Shown in pieces: positions 1 through 6,229 of a stretch of DNA of 6,404 bases; position 1 is the first letter of the stretch; each line of letters begins with the position of its first letter. This DNA comes from an uncultured Eubacteriales bacterium. Lineage in GTDB: Bacteria > Bacillota_A > Clostridia > Christensenellales > Aristaeellaceae. Below the pieces are notes generated by a model. The model saw only the letters and a list, made by a program, of their open reading frames with translations. It was not told where the DNA came from and searched no databases. The position numbers and the translations under genes are program-made. The stretch is taken from the NCBI GenBank assembly GCA_900321945.1, contig ONXY01000380.1, forward strand, positions 1-6,404. Reading direction: 5' to 3'.

Positions 1-485
1 ACGAAATAGACGAGCTCAACGACAAACATGATATACAGAAGCGGGCGCGGTTCGATCAGGTTGTCCGCGGAATATGTAAAGACGATTCCGGTGAACAGAT
101 TCACGGTCAGGAGCAGCGGCATCCCCGCGAGAGGCAGCAGGGCAATCCGGAACTGATGGGTGTGCAGGTTCTTTCCTCCGTGCATTCTGTAATCGGCGAA
201 GACGAGCCAGAAAACCAGAATCACCGGAACCATGCACTCCCGCAGCGTCCTGGCTGCCAGCGCCGCCGTATGGCACCAGGGAGCGGGCTGCATATACATC
301 GCGTGATAGGCAAACGGAAGGATGCAGTTCACCGTGATGCACAGGCTGAGCATGCGGAAAATGCGCGCCTGCGCGTCTTCCCGCCTGCCCGGGCGTTCTG
401 AAAGAATCTGCAGAAGAATCATGGCGGCGAGCGACGCCGCGTCTACATAGCAGGATACGACGGCATTCCCGGCAATCGGTTTCAT
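1..485 (-). CDS. Multi-helix membrane protein, N-terminal part (runs off left edge)
   Basis: An open frame of 161 codons starts at ATG 485 and stays open to the edge, so the C-terminus is missing. The start overlaps the stop of the upstream sensor gene as ATGA and has a GAGGAGG ribosome binding site ending 4 nt before it, which points to translational coupling. The visible part is mostly hydrophobic, with predicted helices near residues 9-28, 43-64, 72-97, 112-128 and 149-161. It contains NLFTGIVFT at 129-137, matching NLKTGWIFT in the last third of the upstream protein, with colinear surroundings. Membrane modules of this kind in Clostridia commonly precede GGDEF, histidine kinase or other output domains, so an output domain may lie beyond the edge; that is inference. 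The reading frame and start are well supported; the function is not known from what is visible. Confidence 0.8.
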   Translation of the reverse strand, partial: MKPIAGNAVVSCYVDAASLAAMILLQILSERPGRREDAQARIFRMLSLCITVNCILPFAYHAMYMQPAPWCHTAALAARTLRECMVPVILVFWLVFADYRMHGGKNLHTHQFRIALLPLAGMPLLLTVNLFTGIVFTYSADNLIEPRPLLYIMFVVELVYF

Positions 486-3400
486 GGCGCCTCCTCATTC
501 GTCGGATGATTCATCGTGCTGAGACAGATGCCCGTAAGTATCAGAGTGTAAAACAGCGATGTGGAGGAAACGCTGCTGTAGCAGAGTTCCCCGGCCTGCC
601 AGGCAGCGGTCAGAAACGCTCCCGAAACCGCCAGACGCCTGCTGAACCTGTTCGCCCGGATCAGCGAAAGCAGAAGATAGAACCCGACCGGAAGCGCCGG
701 CAGATAAGCAACCCAGCCCTGCAGGCCTGCCTGAAAAACGTTTCCTTCGCCGATCGTAAAAATCCATCCGGTCTTCAGGTTCGCGATCATAGCCGCGGAA
801 AACAGAGCGCAGGGAATTCCGTACAGCAGTTTCATTTTCCGCCCGCTGATCCTGCCCGGGCCGAAACGGCCGTCCAGGTACACCAGGAGCAGGAAGGAAA
901 ACAGAACCATTGTGATATAGTAAACCGTGTTCCCCGCGATCATCAGTTCCCTTACGAGCGGAACCCTGATAAATTCCAGAATGAAGGACAGAAGTTCCCC
1001 CGCGGACATCACGATATTGGTCAGGAAGAGGCCTGTCAGCAGTCTGTCCTCCTGCAGTCCGCGCTTCCGGTACGGGGATGTGCAGATCAGAACCCCGCAC
1101 ATCAGGAGAAGGGAAGCCAGAATGATGATTATGGTTCCGGCCATGCCGGGGGACATTTCCCTGCCTTTGACGATCCTGAACGAGACAGTCTGTTCGCTGT
1201 GCTTGACGGGATCCTTTACCGTCATGACGAAACGGAACGCGCCGATTGTCAGATTCGTGTAATCCACAGGTTTCAGCCTGCTGCGGCTGACGGTGGTCTC
1301 CGTCGGGTCGAAGCCTTCCAGCCGGTAGGAAACCAGCGGATCGGTCAGCGAATAATTGAATACATAAGGATAAACGGTAATCTTGTGCGCGTCGCCGGGC
1401 AGGGTGAAACAGCCGGTTTCATCCGGATAATGCCGGGTTCCGTCGGCGTCGATGTAGGGCAGGGCGGCCCGGCTGCTGCCGGTACCCGTGAAAGGCGAGT
1501 CAATGTTGACCTTTATAACCCCTTCATTGCCGGAAATGTACAGTTCTCCGTCCGGCGCAAGCCCGCTGTATGAATTGGCCGTGGGTATATAGGGAAGCCC
1601 GTTTTCAAATCCGAGAAATACCGGCTCGTCGGGTTCGTCCTCCTCCAGATCTCCGGACGGAACCACGTAAATGCCGCTGCTGCCCAGCACCCAGAGATCG
1701 CCGCTGTTGTTCTCGTACACGTCGTAGTTGTTCGTAAAGGGGAATTCCCGGATGGTTTTCACATGAAAATCGGACGTCATGCAGGAAAGCGTGTTTCCGG
1801 TGACCACCCAGTAAAGATCCCGGAACCGGCTGCGTCTGATCCGGAGAACGACTTCCGATTTCAGGCCGTCCTCAATGCCGATCTGCTTCAGCCCGTCCGG
1901 TCCGGCGACATAGATTCCTCCCCCGTCCGAACCCGCGATCATTTCCCCGCCGTCCCCTTCCGCCACCGTCAGGATCATCCTGACGTCAAGCCCTTCCTCC
2001 TGTCCGTATCTCCGGACGACGCGGTCCTCCTCGATGACGTTGACGCCTTTGTTGGTGGCGACCAGGATCCGGCCGTCACGGCATTCATACGTTGTGCGGA
2101 CCGACTCGGAAAGAAGGCCGTCCTCCTCCGTGAACAGTCTGATCTCCTCCCCGTCGTAGCGGATGAGGCCGCGGTACCGTCCCGTACAGATCCAGAGACG
2201 GTTTCTGCTGTCCCGGAATACGGAACGGATCCGTATGTCGTCCAGAAACGCCAGCAGGTCGACATTCTCATCGTATGCCCCGAAGGATGTAACCAGCTTC
2301 GCGGCAGGCAGGCTGGTCAGCTTCTTTCCGTTTTCGATGACGGTCAGCCCGTGGTCGGTGCCGATAAACAGCCGTCCGTCAGCCGCGCAGGTGGAATTGA
2401 CGACCTCCGCGGGCAGTCCGTACAGGTCAAAAAGATCCATAAACTGGTTGGGAACAATCTTCATAACGCCCTGACGGGAGGACGTAATCCACAGGTTCCC
2501 GTCTCTGTCCGTCATGATATGGCTGAATGAAGTGTTCATCGGAATATTCTGAAGCAGCTGAACGCCGTCCGTCTCCAGCCTGCCGACACCCGTTCTGGCG
2601 CAGATCCATACCCGGCCGCCTATGTATTCGAGGCATACCATGCCCTGAAGCGGGGAGACGTACCGGACCTCCCAGGAGTTATAGCCCTGTTCCGGGTTTC
2701 CGTGACATATGAATTCCTCCGTTCCCACGTACAGGAGACCGGGATGGTCCGGATCCGGAAGGATGGCAAGCGGCTCGCCGAACTGAAAGTCCCTGTTTCT
2801 GAACCAGGCGGCCACCCTTCCTTCTTTCAGCGTGAACATATTGCCCGTGTTTGAAATTCCGTACACAAGCCCGTCGCCGCCGCGGCGCAGGTCTATGATT
2901 GTCTGCCCGGCAAAACGTTCGTCCTTCACGGGTGTGTATTCAAGAGACGCGTCGATGGTCCCGATTCCCATCGTTCCGCCGAAGTAGATTGTGCCGTCAT
3001 CCGCCTCCGCGACGGTGCGGACGCTGAGGGATTCGAAGCCGCTGGATTTGTCCCAGTGATGGACTTCCTCTCCCGAAACAAGGAACAGGCCGGCGTCGTT
3101 GCACCCGATCCACAGCCTGTTCTGACTGTCTGTGAACAGGCACCGCACGCTTGTGACGCCTTTGACGGAATCCAGGGTTTCAAAGGAGTTCCCGTCGTAA
3201 CGGACCAGCCCCGCGTAGCTTCCGATCCAGATGAAGCCGTCGTCTGTCTGCACGATCGCGTTCGTCTCGGAGGAAGGCAGGCCGTTCCGGTTGTTGTACA
3301 GAACCGCGGAATACCCTTCGCTGTTTCCGAAGGGATCGACGGACGGCTCGGCGTTCAGATTGCCGGACGCGTTTATCGTCCGCGTCCCGGTCTCACCGGA

Positions 3401-3502
3401 CGCGGCGCGGAGCGGCATCGCTGCCGCGAGCACGGCAAGCAGCAGACAGAGCATCCGTCCCGCCCGGCCGTATCTCCTCTTTCCGTTCAAAGTTCCAGCC
3501 AT
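482..3502 (-). CDS. Reg_prop/Y_Y_Y beta-propeller sensor with C-terminal 7TM domain, no output domain
   Basis: This 1006-residue protein begins with a signal sequence (basic KRRYGRAGR, then hydrophobic residues 17-31). From about 65 to 665 it carries at least eleven two-component-regulator propeller repeats of the type D-x-x-LWIG-x-x-x-GL-x-x-Y-D; clear examples are at 87-104, 125-140, 335-349, 375-389, 434-451, 601-614 and 651-665. This fits one or two extracytoplasmic beta-propellers. A Y_Y_Y domain follows at about 705-777 (VSYRLEGFD, then YTNLTIGAFRF). About seven hydrophobic helices span 787-996, and the chain ends ten residues later. Family members usually continue into a histidine kinase or GGDEF output domain; none is present here. 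The ATG at 3502 has AAGGAG 8 nt upstream. It probably senses an external, perhaps glycan-related, ligand, by analogy with Bacteroides hybrid sensors. It lies 177 bp after the PqqD gene and overlaps the next gene by 4 nt. Confidence 0.93.
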   Translation of the reverse strand: MAGTLNGKRRYGRAGRMLCLLLAVLAAAMPLRAASGETGTRTINASGNLNAEPSVDPFGNSEGYSAVLYNNRNGLPSSETNAIVQTDDGFIWIGSYAGLVRYDGNSFETLDSVKGVTSVRCLFTDSQNRLWIGCNDAGLFLVSGEEVHHWDKSSGFESLSVRTVAEADDGTIYFGGTMGIGTIDASLEYTPVKDERFAGQTIIDLRRGGDGLVYGISNTGNMFTLKEGRVAAWFRNRDFQFGEPLAILPDPDHPGLLYVGTEEFICHGNPEQGYNSWEVRYVSPLQGMVCLEYIGGRVWICARTGVGRLETDGVQLLQNIPMNTSFSHIMTDRDGNLWITSSRQGVMKIVPNQFMDLFDLYGLPAEVVNSTCAADGRLFIGTDHGLTVIENGKKLTSLPAAKLVTSFGAYDENVDLLAFLDDIRIRSVFRDSRNRLWICTGRYRGLIRYDGEEIRLFTEEDGLLSESVRTTYECRDGRILVATNKGVNVIEEDRVVRRYGQEEGLDVRMILTVAEGDGGEMIAGSDGGGIYVAGPDGLKQIGIEDGLKSEVVLRIRRSRFRDLYWVVTGNTLSCMTSDFHVKTIREFPFTNNYDVYENNSGDLWVLGSSGIYVVPSGDLEEDEPDEPVFLGFENGLPYIPTANSYSGLAPDGELYISGNEGVIKVNIDSPFTGTGSSRAALPYIDADGTRHYPDETGCFTLPGDAHKITVYPYVFNYSLTDPLVSYRLEGFDPTETTVSRSRLKPVDYTNLTIGAFRFVMTVKDPVKHSEQTVSFRIVKGREMSPGMAGTIIIILASLLLMCGVLICTSPYRKRGLQEDRLLTGLFLTNIVMSAGELLSFILEFIRVPLVRELMIAGNTVYYITMVLFSFLLLVYLDGRFGPGRISGRKMKLLYGIPCALFSAAMIANLKTGWIFTIGEGNVFQAGLQGWVAYLPALPVGFYLLLSLIRANRFSRRLAVSGAFLTAAWQAGELCYSSVSSTSLFYTLILTGICLSTMNHPTNEEAP

Positions 3503-3521
3503 GCATTCAGCTCCTTCGGCT

Positions 3522-3560
3522 TCCGGAAAACGCGGAGCGCGGTACGCCCCTTTTTCCGGA
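3522..3560 (-). other. Inverted repeat in the leader of the sensor gene
   Basis: Perfect 9-bp arms, TCCGGAAAA and TTTTCCGGA on the transcript, flank a 21-nt GC-rich loop. The 3' arm ends 5 nt before the AAGGAG ribosome binding site of the sensor gene. In RNA this would put a stable hairpin directly before the translation start. No T-tract follows, so a terminator is unlikely. A regulatory or operator role is inference; chance is possible in GC-rich DNA, although the A/T part of the arms makes that less likely. Confidence 0.45.
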
Positions 3561-3656
3561 GTCGTGATGAACCCGGCGCGGTTCTCCGGCCTCCTGTTCG
3601 TATTCCCGTCCGGCTGCCGGCATCGCGGGGAAGGAATTCCCGATGTTCCTTCGCCT

Positions 3657-3677
3657 CTTCCCGCGGCCGGCGGGAAG
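3657..3677 (-). other. Stem-loop directly after the PqqD gene
   Basis: Eight-base-pair arms CTTCCCGC and GCGGGAAG with a 5-nt loop begin 2 nt after the TAA of the PqqD gene. The stem is typical of an intrinsic terminator, but the transcript continues with AGGCGAAGG and not with U residues. It could instead be an mRNA-stability or processing hairpin that lowers expression of the large sensor gene relative to the kinase/PqqD pair, or a Rho-dependent end. The structure is plain in the sequence; the role is inference. Confidence 0.45.
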
Positions 3678-3679
3678 AT

Positions 3680-3940
3680 TTATTCCTCGACCGCTCCGAT
3701 TTTCCGCAGTTCCGTCAGCGCTTTTTTCACGTCCCGCGTGATGATCTCTTCCGGCGCGTCGAACCGGGCCTTCATGGCTCCGACGATCTCCGCTTCGGAC
3801 GTGTTGTTCTTCAGCAGTTCCAGGATCGCGCCGAAGGTTTTGTTCCCCTTCACAAGTCCCGGGAAATCCGCCGCTCCGGTGGGAACAAGGAACGATTCCC
3901 CGCCCGCTTCGTGTGTGATGAATTCCTTCTTCAGTCTCAT
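3680..3940 (-). CDS. PqqD-family (RRE-like) small protein
   Basis: An 86-residue protein with the PqqD/RRE layout: an N-terminal strand region (residues 1-30), then KGNKTFGAILELLKNN, a helix after T47 (SEAEIVGAMKARF), and a final helix ITRDVKKALTELRKIGAV that matches the common DV-x-x-x-L-x-x-L-x-x-x-G-x end of the family. PqqD-type domains bind leader peptides and present them to modifying enzymes in RiPP pathways; many stand-alone copies have unknown partners. The frame is open 20 codons further upstream, but that extension overlaps the kinase gene. I chose ATG 3940 because AAGGAAG lies about 7 nt upstream and the family similarity begins here. It starts 2 nt after the kinase stop, so the two are almost certainly co-translated. 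Its peptide partner is not identifiable. Confidence 0.87.
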   Translation of the reverse strand: MRLKKEFITHEAGGESFLVPTGAADFPGLVKGNKTFGAILELLKNNTSEAEIVGAMKARFDAPEEIITRDVKKALTELRKIGAVEE

Positions 3941-3942
3941 GC

Positions 3943-4734
3943 TCAATCTTCCTTCATGGTATTGTAGGAGAGTTCCGCCGCGCTGAGATCCGTGTTGCAT
4001 CCGAGGCGGTACAGTTTTACGTTCATCCGTTCGAGAAGCGTCAGCGTTCTGTCAAGCGCCCGGGGGTCCTCCGGCCGGTACGTCTGCCGGATCAGCGCGG
4101 GCAGGGCCTCCGTTTTTGAAATCTTCCGGATGAAGTTCTCTTCCGCCCGTTCCAGAACGCATACGGCCTTCAGGGGGACCGCGGTGTTGCTGCTCAGATG
4201 ATGCTTGCCGTCCCACGGCGTACCGTACGCCGTTGCGGTTCCGTCCGGGCGAACCCGGATGAAAGGCTTGTCGTCGTTGACCATAACGGCTTTTTCACCC
4301 AGAAGCTCCCGCCACAGCCGGGCGTGCGTGCTCTTGCCGGTTCCGCTCGGGGCTGTGAACACGTATGCGTTTCCGTCCGCGGCAACCGCTGATCCGTGAA
4401 ACAGAAAGACGTCGTATTCCGGCATTCTCTCCGCGATCTTCCGGCAGACGGCCAGGCTTTCCAGATAATCGTCGGAACAGCCCGGGCGGCTGGCCCGGGA
4501 ATACTCATAAGCGATATCCGCCGGACCGGTCTCAACGGAAAAAGCCGCAGAACCGCGGGCCGCGTAGGAGGAGCATACCGAATGAATGCGCTGATAAACG
4601 GAAACAATCCGCACGTTAACGTCGGCAAAGCGATAGATATCCGTCATTTCGCTCTCCACAGAAAGCAGGCAGACGGGACGCGCCGTCTGCCGTTCAGTCG
4701 CTGTTATGGGGCGGCGGGAAACCGTTCCCTTCAT
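3943..4734 (-). CDS. HprK-like P-loop kinase (HPr kinase C-terminal-like fold)
   Basis: This 263-residue protein has FHGSAV at 112-117, a Walker A loop APSGTGKST at 128-136 (Lys134), an acidic VMVNDDKPF at 150-158 that fits a Walker B, and GTPWDGK at 171-177. This set is typical of HprK-related proteins that are not true HPr kinases: the family's HPr-binding N-terminal domain and usual signature loop are not recognisable. Automated pipelines sometimes name such proteins PEP carboxykinase. Relatives occur beside PqqD proteins, and in some lasso-peptide clusters (paeninodin type) such a kinase phosphorylates a precursor peptide. Here the PqqD gene follows 2 nt downstream, suggesting a shared task, but the substrate is unknown. 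ATG 4734 has AGAGGGGGG upstream. An internal ATG at 4647 (residue 30), with GGAG 6 nt before it, would give 234 residues starting just before the conserved-looking DIYRFADVNVRI and is a real alternative. Confidence 0.87.
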   Translation of the reverse strand: MKGTVSRRPITATERQTARPVCLLSVESEMTDIYRFADVNVRIVSVYQRIHSVCSSYAARGSAAFSVETGPADIAYEYSRASRPGCSDDYLESLAVCRKIAERMPEYDVFLFHGSAVAADGNAYVFTAPSGTGKSTHARLWRELLGEKAVMVNDDKPFIRVRPDGTATAYGTPWDGKHHLSSNTAVPLKAVCVLERAEENFIRKISKTEALPALIRQTYRPEDPRALDRTLTLLERMNVKLYRLGCNTDLSAAELSYNTMKED

Positions 4735-4784
4735 CGCGGTCCCCCCTCTGCGGCGGGAACCGGAATATGTCGGGAACCATTCAG

Positions 4785-4813
4785 ATTATATTATATACTC
4801 CCGGCCCGCGCAA
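4785..4813 (-). promoter_or_regulatory. Promoter of the kinase/PqqD/sensor operon, two overlapping -10 boxes
   Basis: On the minus strand, TTGCGC (4813-4808), a 17-nt spacer and a perfect TATAAT (4790-4785) form a sigma-70/sigma-A-type promoter. A second perfect TATAAT (4795-4790) overlaps by one base and could pair with TTTACT further upstream at a 19-nt spacing. This is the only strongly AT-rich patch between 3.5 and 6 kb. Expected transcription start is near 4778, about 44 nt before ATG 4734. Confidence 0.75.
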
Positions 4814-4870
4814 CAGTAAACGGCATATTTCCCGGGACAGGGAAAGGAATCGCGCAGGCCGCTGTTTCCT

Positions 4871-5545
4871 TTATGCCGTTTCTTCCGGGCCGCTTTCTCC
4901 GCCGGCCGCTTCCGCCGGCGCTGTCTGTTCCGTTTCGCCGGGCTTTGGCTTTGTCCGCTCCGCTCCGGCGGACTTCGCCTGATCCGCGTTTCTCCAGGCC
5001 TCGATGCGTTTTCTGACGGCCAGGGTGGTCGCGATATCGGTAACGCCCGTATAGATCAGCGACCCGCCGATCACGATCACGGTGGTCTCCATCACCTCAA
5101 AGGGATTCACCATGCACAGCACGCCGGCCGCGACGGAGATCAGGGCCAGCGCCAGCAGCGCCTTCCAGGCGGGCAGCCCCGCTTTCTTTGCGTCCAGCGC
5201 CCGCAGAATGTTGCCCACGCCGCAGCCTGCGAGCAGAACACCGAACACAAAGGGCACCATGGAGAGAACCTTCTCCGGCGAGGCGATCAGAAACAGGCCG
5301 AACCCGACGGCCAGCAGCCCCACAATCAGATCGCTCTGAAACAGGAAGGGATATGTGTGATCCTGCCTGAAATACCGCACGGAACGCACTATGCCCAGAA
5401 TGACCGCGGCGCCGCCCATCACATAGCTGATCACTTTCAGCGTCTGCCCGGGAAACAGCGTCAGCACCAGCCCCGCCAGGACCGTCAGGACAGCCGACAG
5501 GATCCAGTTTTCCTTCATCTTCTGTAAAAAAGCTCTGACTTTCAC
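4871..5545 (-). CDS. DUF308/HdeD-type six-helix membrane protein
   Basis: A 224-residue integral membrane protein with six predicted helices (about 14-31, 36-54, 68-88, 92-115, 127-147, 151-174). It contains the threefold internal repeat typical of HdeD/DUF308 proteins: GLVLTLFPG (25-33), GLFLIASPE (83-91) and GVLCMVNPF (141-149), each followed by a helix ending in glycine-rich LGI, CGV or TGV. E. coli HdeD is linked to acid resistance; the biochemical role of the wider family is unknown. Residues 178-224 form a polar tail rich in Ala, Glu, Pro and Lys, probably disordered and cytoplasmic. The start is GTG at 5545, set by a near-perfect ribosome binding site. It follows the DUF3574-like gene by 82 bp with no evident promoter between them. 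The 136 bp after its TAA hold the next operon's promoter; I see no clear terminator. Confidence 0.9.
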   Translation of the reverse strand: MKVRAFLQKMKENWILSAVLTVLAGLVLTLFPGQTLKVISYVMGGAAVILGIVRSVRYFRQDHTYPFLFQSDLIVGLLAVGFGLFLIASPEKVLSMVPFVFGVLLAGCGVGNILRALDAKKAGLPAWKALLALALISVAAGVLCMVNPFEVMETTVIVIGGSLIYTGVTDIATTLAVRKRIEAWRNADQAKSAGAERTKPKPGETEQTAPAEAAGGESGPEETA

Positions 5546-5551
5546 GGGTAT

Positions 5552-5560
5552 TCCTCCTTA
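5552..5560 (-). promoter_or_regulatory. Ribosome binding site deciding a GTG start
   Basis: TAAGGAGGA lies 6 nt before GTG 5545 and matches the 16S anti-Shine-Dalgarno sequence almost fully. The next in-frame ATG (residue 10, at 5518) has no comparable site, so the GTG is the likely start of the DUF308 protein. Confidence 0.85.
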
Positions 5561-5596
5561 TGCTTCCGCGGCGGCGCGGCACAGGCGCAGATGGAC

Positions 5597-5616
5597 GGCG
5601 GAACCGCCCTGTTCCG
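5597..5616 (-). other. Short inverted repeat between the DUF3574-like and DUF308 genes
   Basis: On the transcript, CGGAAC and GTTCCG pair around a 6-nt loop, and an overlapping GGCGG/CCGCC pairing competes with it. No T-tract follows, so this does not look like a terminator, and no promoter is visible in the 82-bp gap. It may only reflect GC-rich composition. Confidence 0.25.
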
Positions 5617-5627
5617 GGAGAGCGGCT

Positions 5628-6053
5628 CTAATTGTTTCCGCCGGTGTAGAACTCGGTCTTCGTTGGATTCGTCTGGATCAGTACGGAGCTCTGACGGAAG
5701 GTTTCCACAAGCTCGTCCGCCGCGGCGTAGACCTTATCCGGCGTCGTGTCGCTCAGGTAAATTACCAGCGTGTATTCCCGGAATATCTGTCCGTCGTCGC
5801 CGACCCAGCCGCCGTAGGCCTCCTGAACCGTATATCCGCCGAAATGCCGGATCAGAATATCTCTGGCCCGTTCCATCGCTTCCTCCTGGGTGAACACGGG
5901 TTTGTTGGTGTCCTTGTCGTTGGTTCCGAGAAAGAGCACGTACTGCACGCCGTCCGCCGCGATTTCCTCCGCGCGCGCCGGAACCGCGGCGGGCGCGGAA
6001 ACCGTCATCAGAACCGCCAGAGCCGCCGCCAGTGAAATGAGCTTTTTCGTCAT
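5628..6053 (-). CDS. Secreted DUF3574-like protein
   Basis: A 141-residue protein with a clear Sec signal peptide: positive MTKK, a hydrophobic core at 5-24 and a likely signal peptidase I site after Ala28 (PARA before EE). The mature part, about 113 residues, resembles DUF3574: VLFLGTND at 39-46, a helix at 55-70, then HFGGYTVQEAYGGW (70-83), an EYTLVIYL strand (93-100) and a helix at 104-120. No lipobox cysteine is present; the mature protein has no cysteine at all. DUF3574 proteins are small exported proteins of unknown function, so no activity can be given. ATG 6053 has GGAGG 9 nt upstream; an overlapping out-of-frame ATG 5 nt before it is closed at once by TGA. It is the first gene after its own promoter and is followed by the DUF308 membrane protein, which hints at a shared envelope role. 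Confidence 0.85.
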   Translation of the reverse strand: MTKKLISLAAALAVLMTVSAPAAVPARAEEIAADGVQYVLFLGTNDKDTNKPVFTQEEAMERARDILIRHFGGYTVQEAYGGWVGDDGQIFREYTLVIYLSDTTPDKVYAAADELVETFRQSSVLIQTNPTKTEFYTGGNN

Positions 6054-6105
6054 CGCATGGTTCCTCCGCTTTCGTCGATTGTTCTTCTCGTGTGTTTATA
6101 CGGGT

Positions 6106-6134
6106 ATTTTATCACATGCTTCGCAAAGCTTCAA
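6106..6134 (-). promoter_or_regulatory. Sigma-70/sigma-A promoter with extended -10
   Basis: On the minus strand, TTGAAG (6134-6129), a 17-nt spacer and TAAAAT (6111-6106) preceded by TGA give a promoter with an extended -10. Expected start is near 6099, leaving a leader of about 45 nt before ATG 6053. It should drive the DUF3574-like and DUF308 genes. Confidence 0.78.
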
Positions 6135-6139
6135 GGAAT

Positions 6140-6160
6140 CCGGGCCGTGGGAAAGCCCGG
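6140..6160 (-). other. Inverted repeat just upstream of the -35 box
   Basis: CCGGGC and GCCCGG are separated by 9 nt and end 5 nt upstream of the TTGAAG -35 box. The T5 run lies before the stem on the minus strand, so it cannot be a terminator for minus-strand transcripts. An operator is possible from its location; there is no further support. Confidence 0.25.
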
Positions 6161-6187
6161 AAAAACCGCCGCGGTACGCGTCCGGCC

Positions 6188-6221
6188 AAAAAAAGGAGGG
6201 GCGCGCGCGCCCTCTCCCTCC
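6188..6221 (-). terminator. Rho-independent terminator of the gene entering from the right
   Basis: Read on the minus strand, a very GC-rich stem (outer GGAGGG with CCCTCC, inner alternating GC, or alternatively GAGGGCGC with a bulged partner) runs straight into seven T residues. It begins 8 nt after the TGA at 6230 and lies more than 50 nt before the next promoter, so it separates two transcription units. Confidence 0.78.
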
Positions 6222-6229
6222 GTTATTTC

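Noticed and set aside
16..498. 160-codon minus-strand frame overlapping the left-edge membrane protein
   Set aside because: It gives an Arg/His/Pro-rich, non-hydrophobic sequence, whereas the frame starting at 485 has a ribosome binding site, coupling to the upstream stop and regular membrane helices.
506..1573. 355-codon open frame on the plus strand, antisense to the sensor's membrane and Y_Y_Y region
   Set aside because: The minus-strand frame here has clear domains and helices. The plus frame yields a polar sequence rich in Arg, Gln and Pro with no motif, as expected for the shadow of a GC-rich gene.
3056..3986. Long overlapping plus-strand open frames (303 and 251 codons) crossing the sensor N-terminus, the gap and the PqqD gene
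   Set aside because: They run through two well-supported minus-strand genes and both leader hairpins, show no domain, and are explained by the low stop frequency in GC-rich DNA.
3943..4734. Naming the kinase HprK (HPr kinase/phosphorylase) or PEP carboxykinase
   Set aside because: The P-loop and DD motif fit the fold, but the HPr-binding N-terminal domain and signature loop of true HprK are not seen, and the PqqD neighbour points to the HprK-related group.
4828..4845. Hairpin TTTCCC/GGGAAA after the DUF308 gene as a terminator
   Set aside because: The stem is only 6 bp and is followed by TATGCCG, not a T-tract. Termination between the two units is likely but not shown by this element.
6201..6210. 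Alternating GC run as a simple-sequence repeat or Z-DNA site
   Set aside because: It is only about ten bases and is fully explained as the core of the terminator stem.
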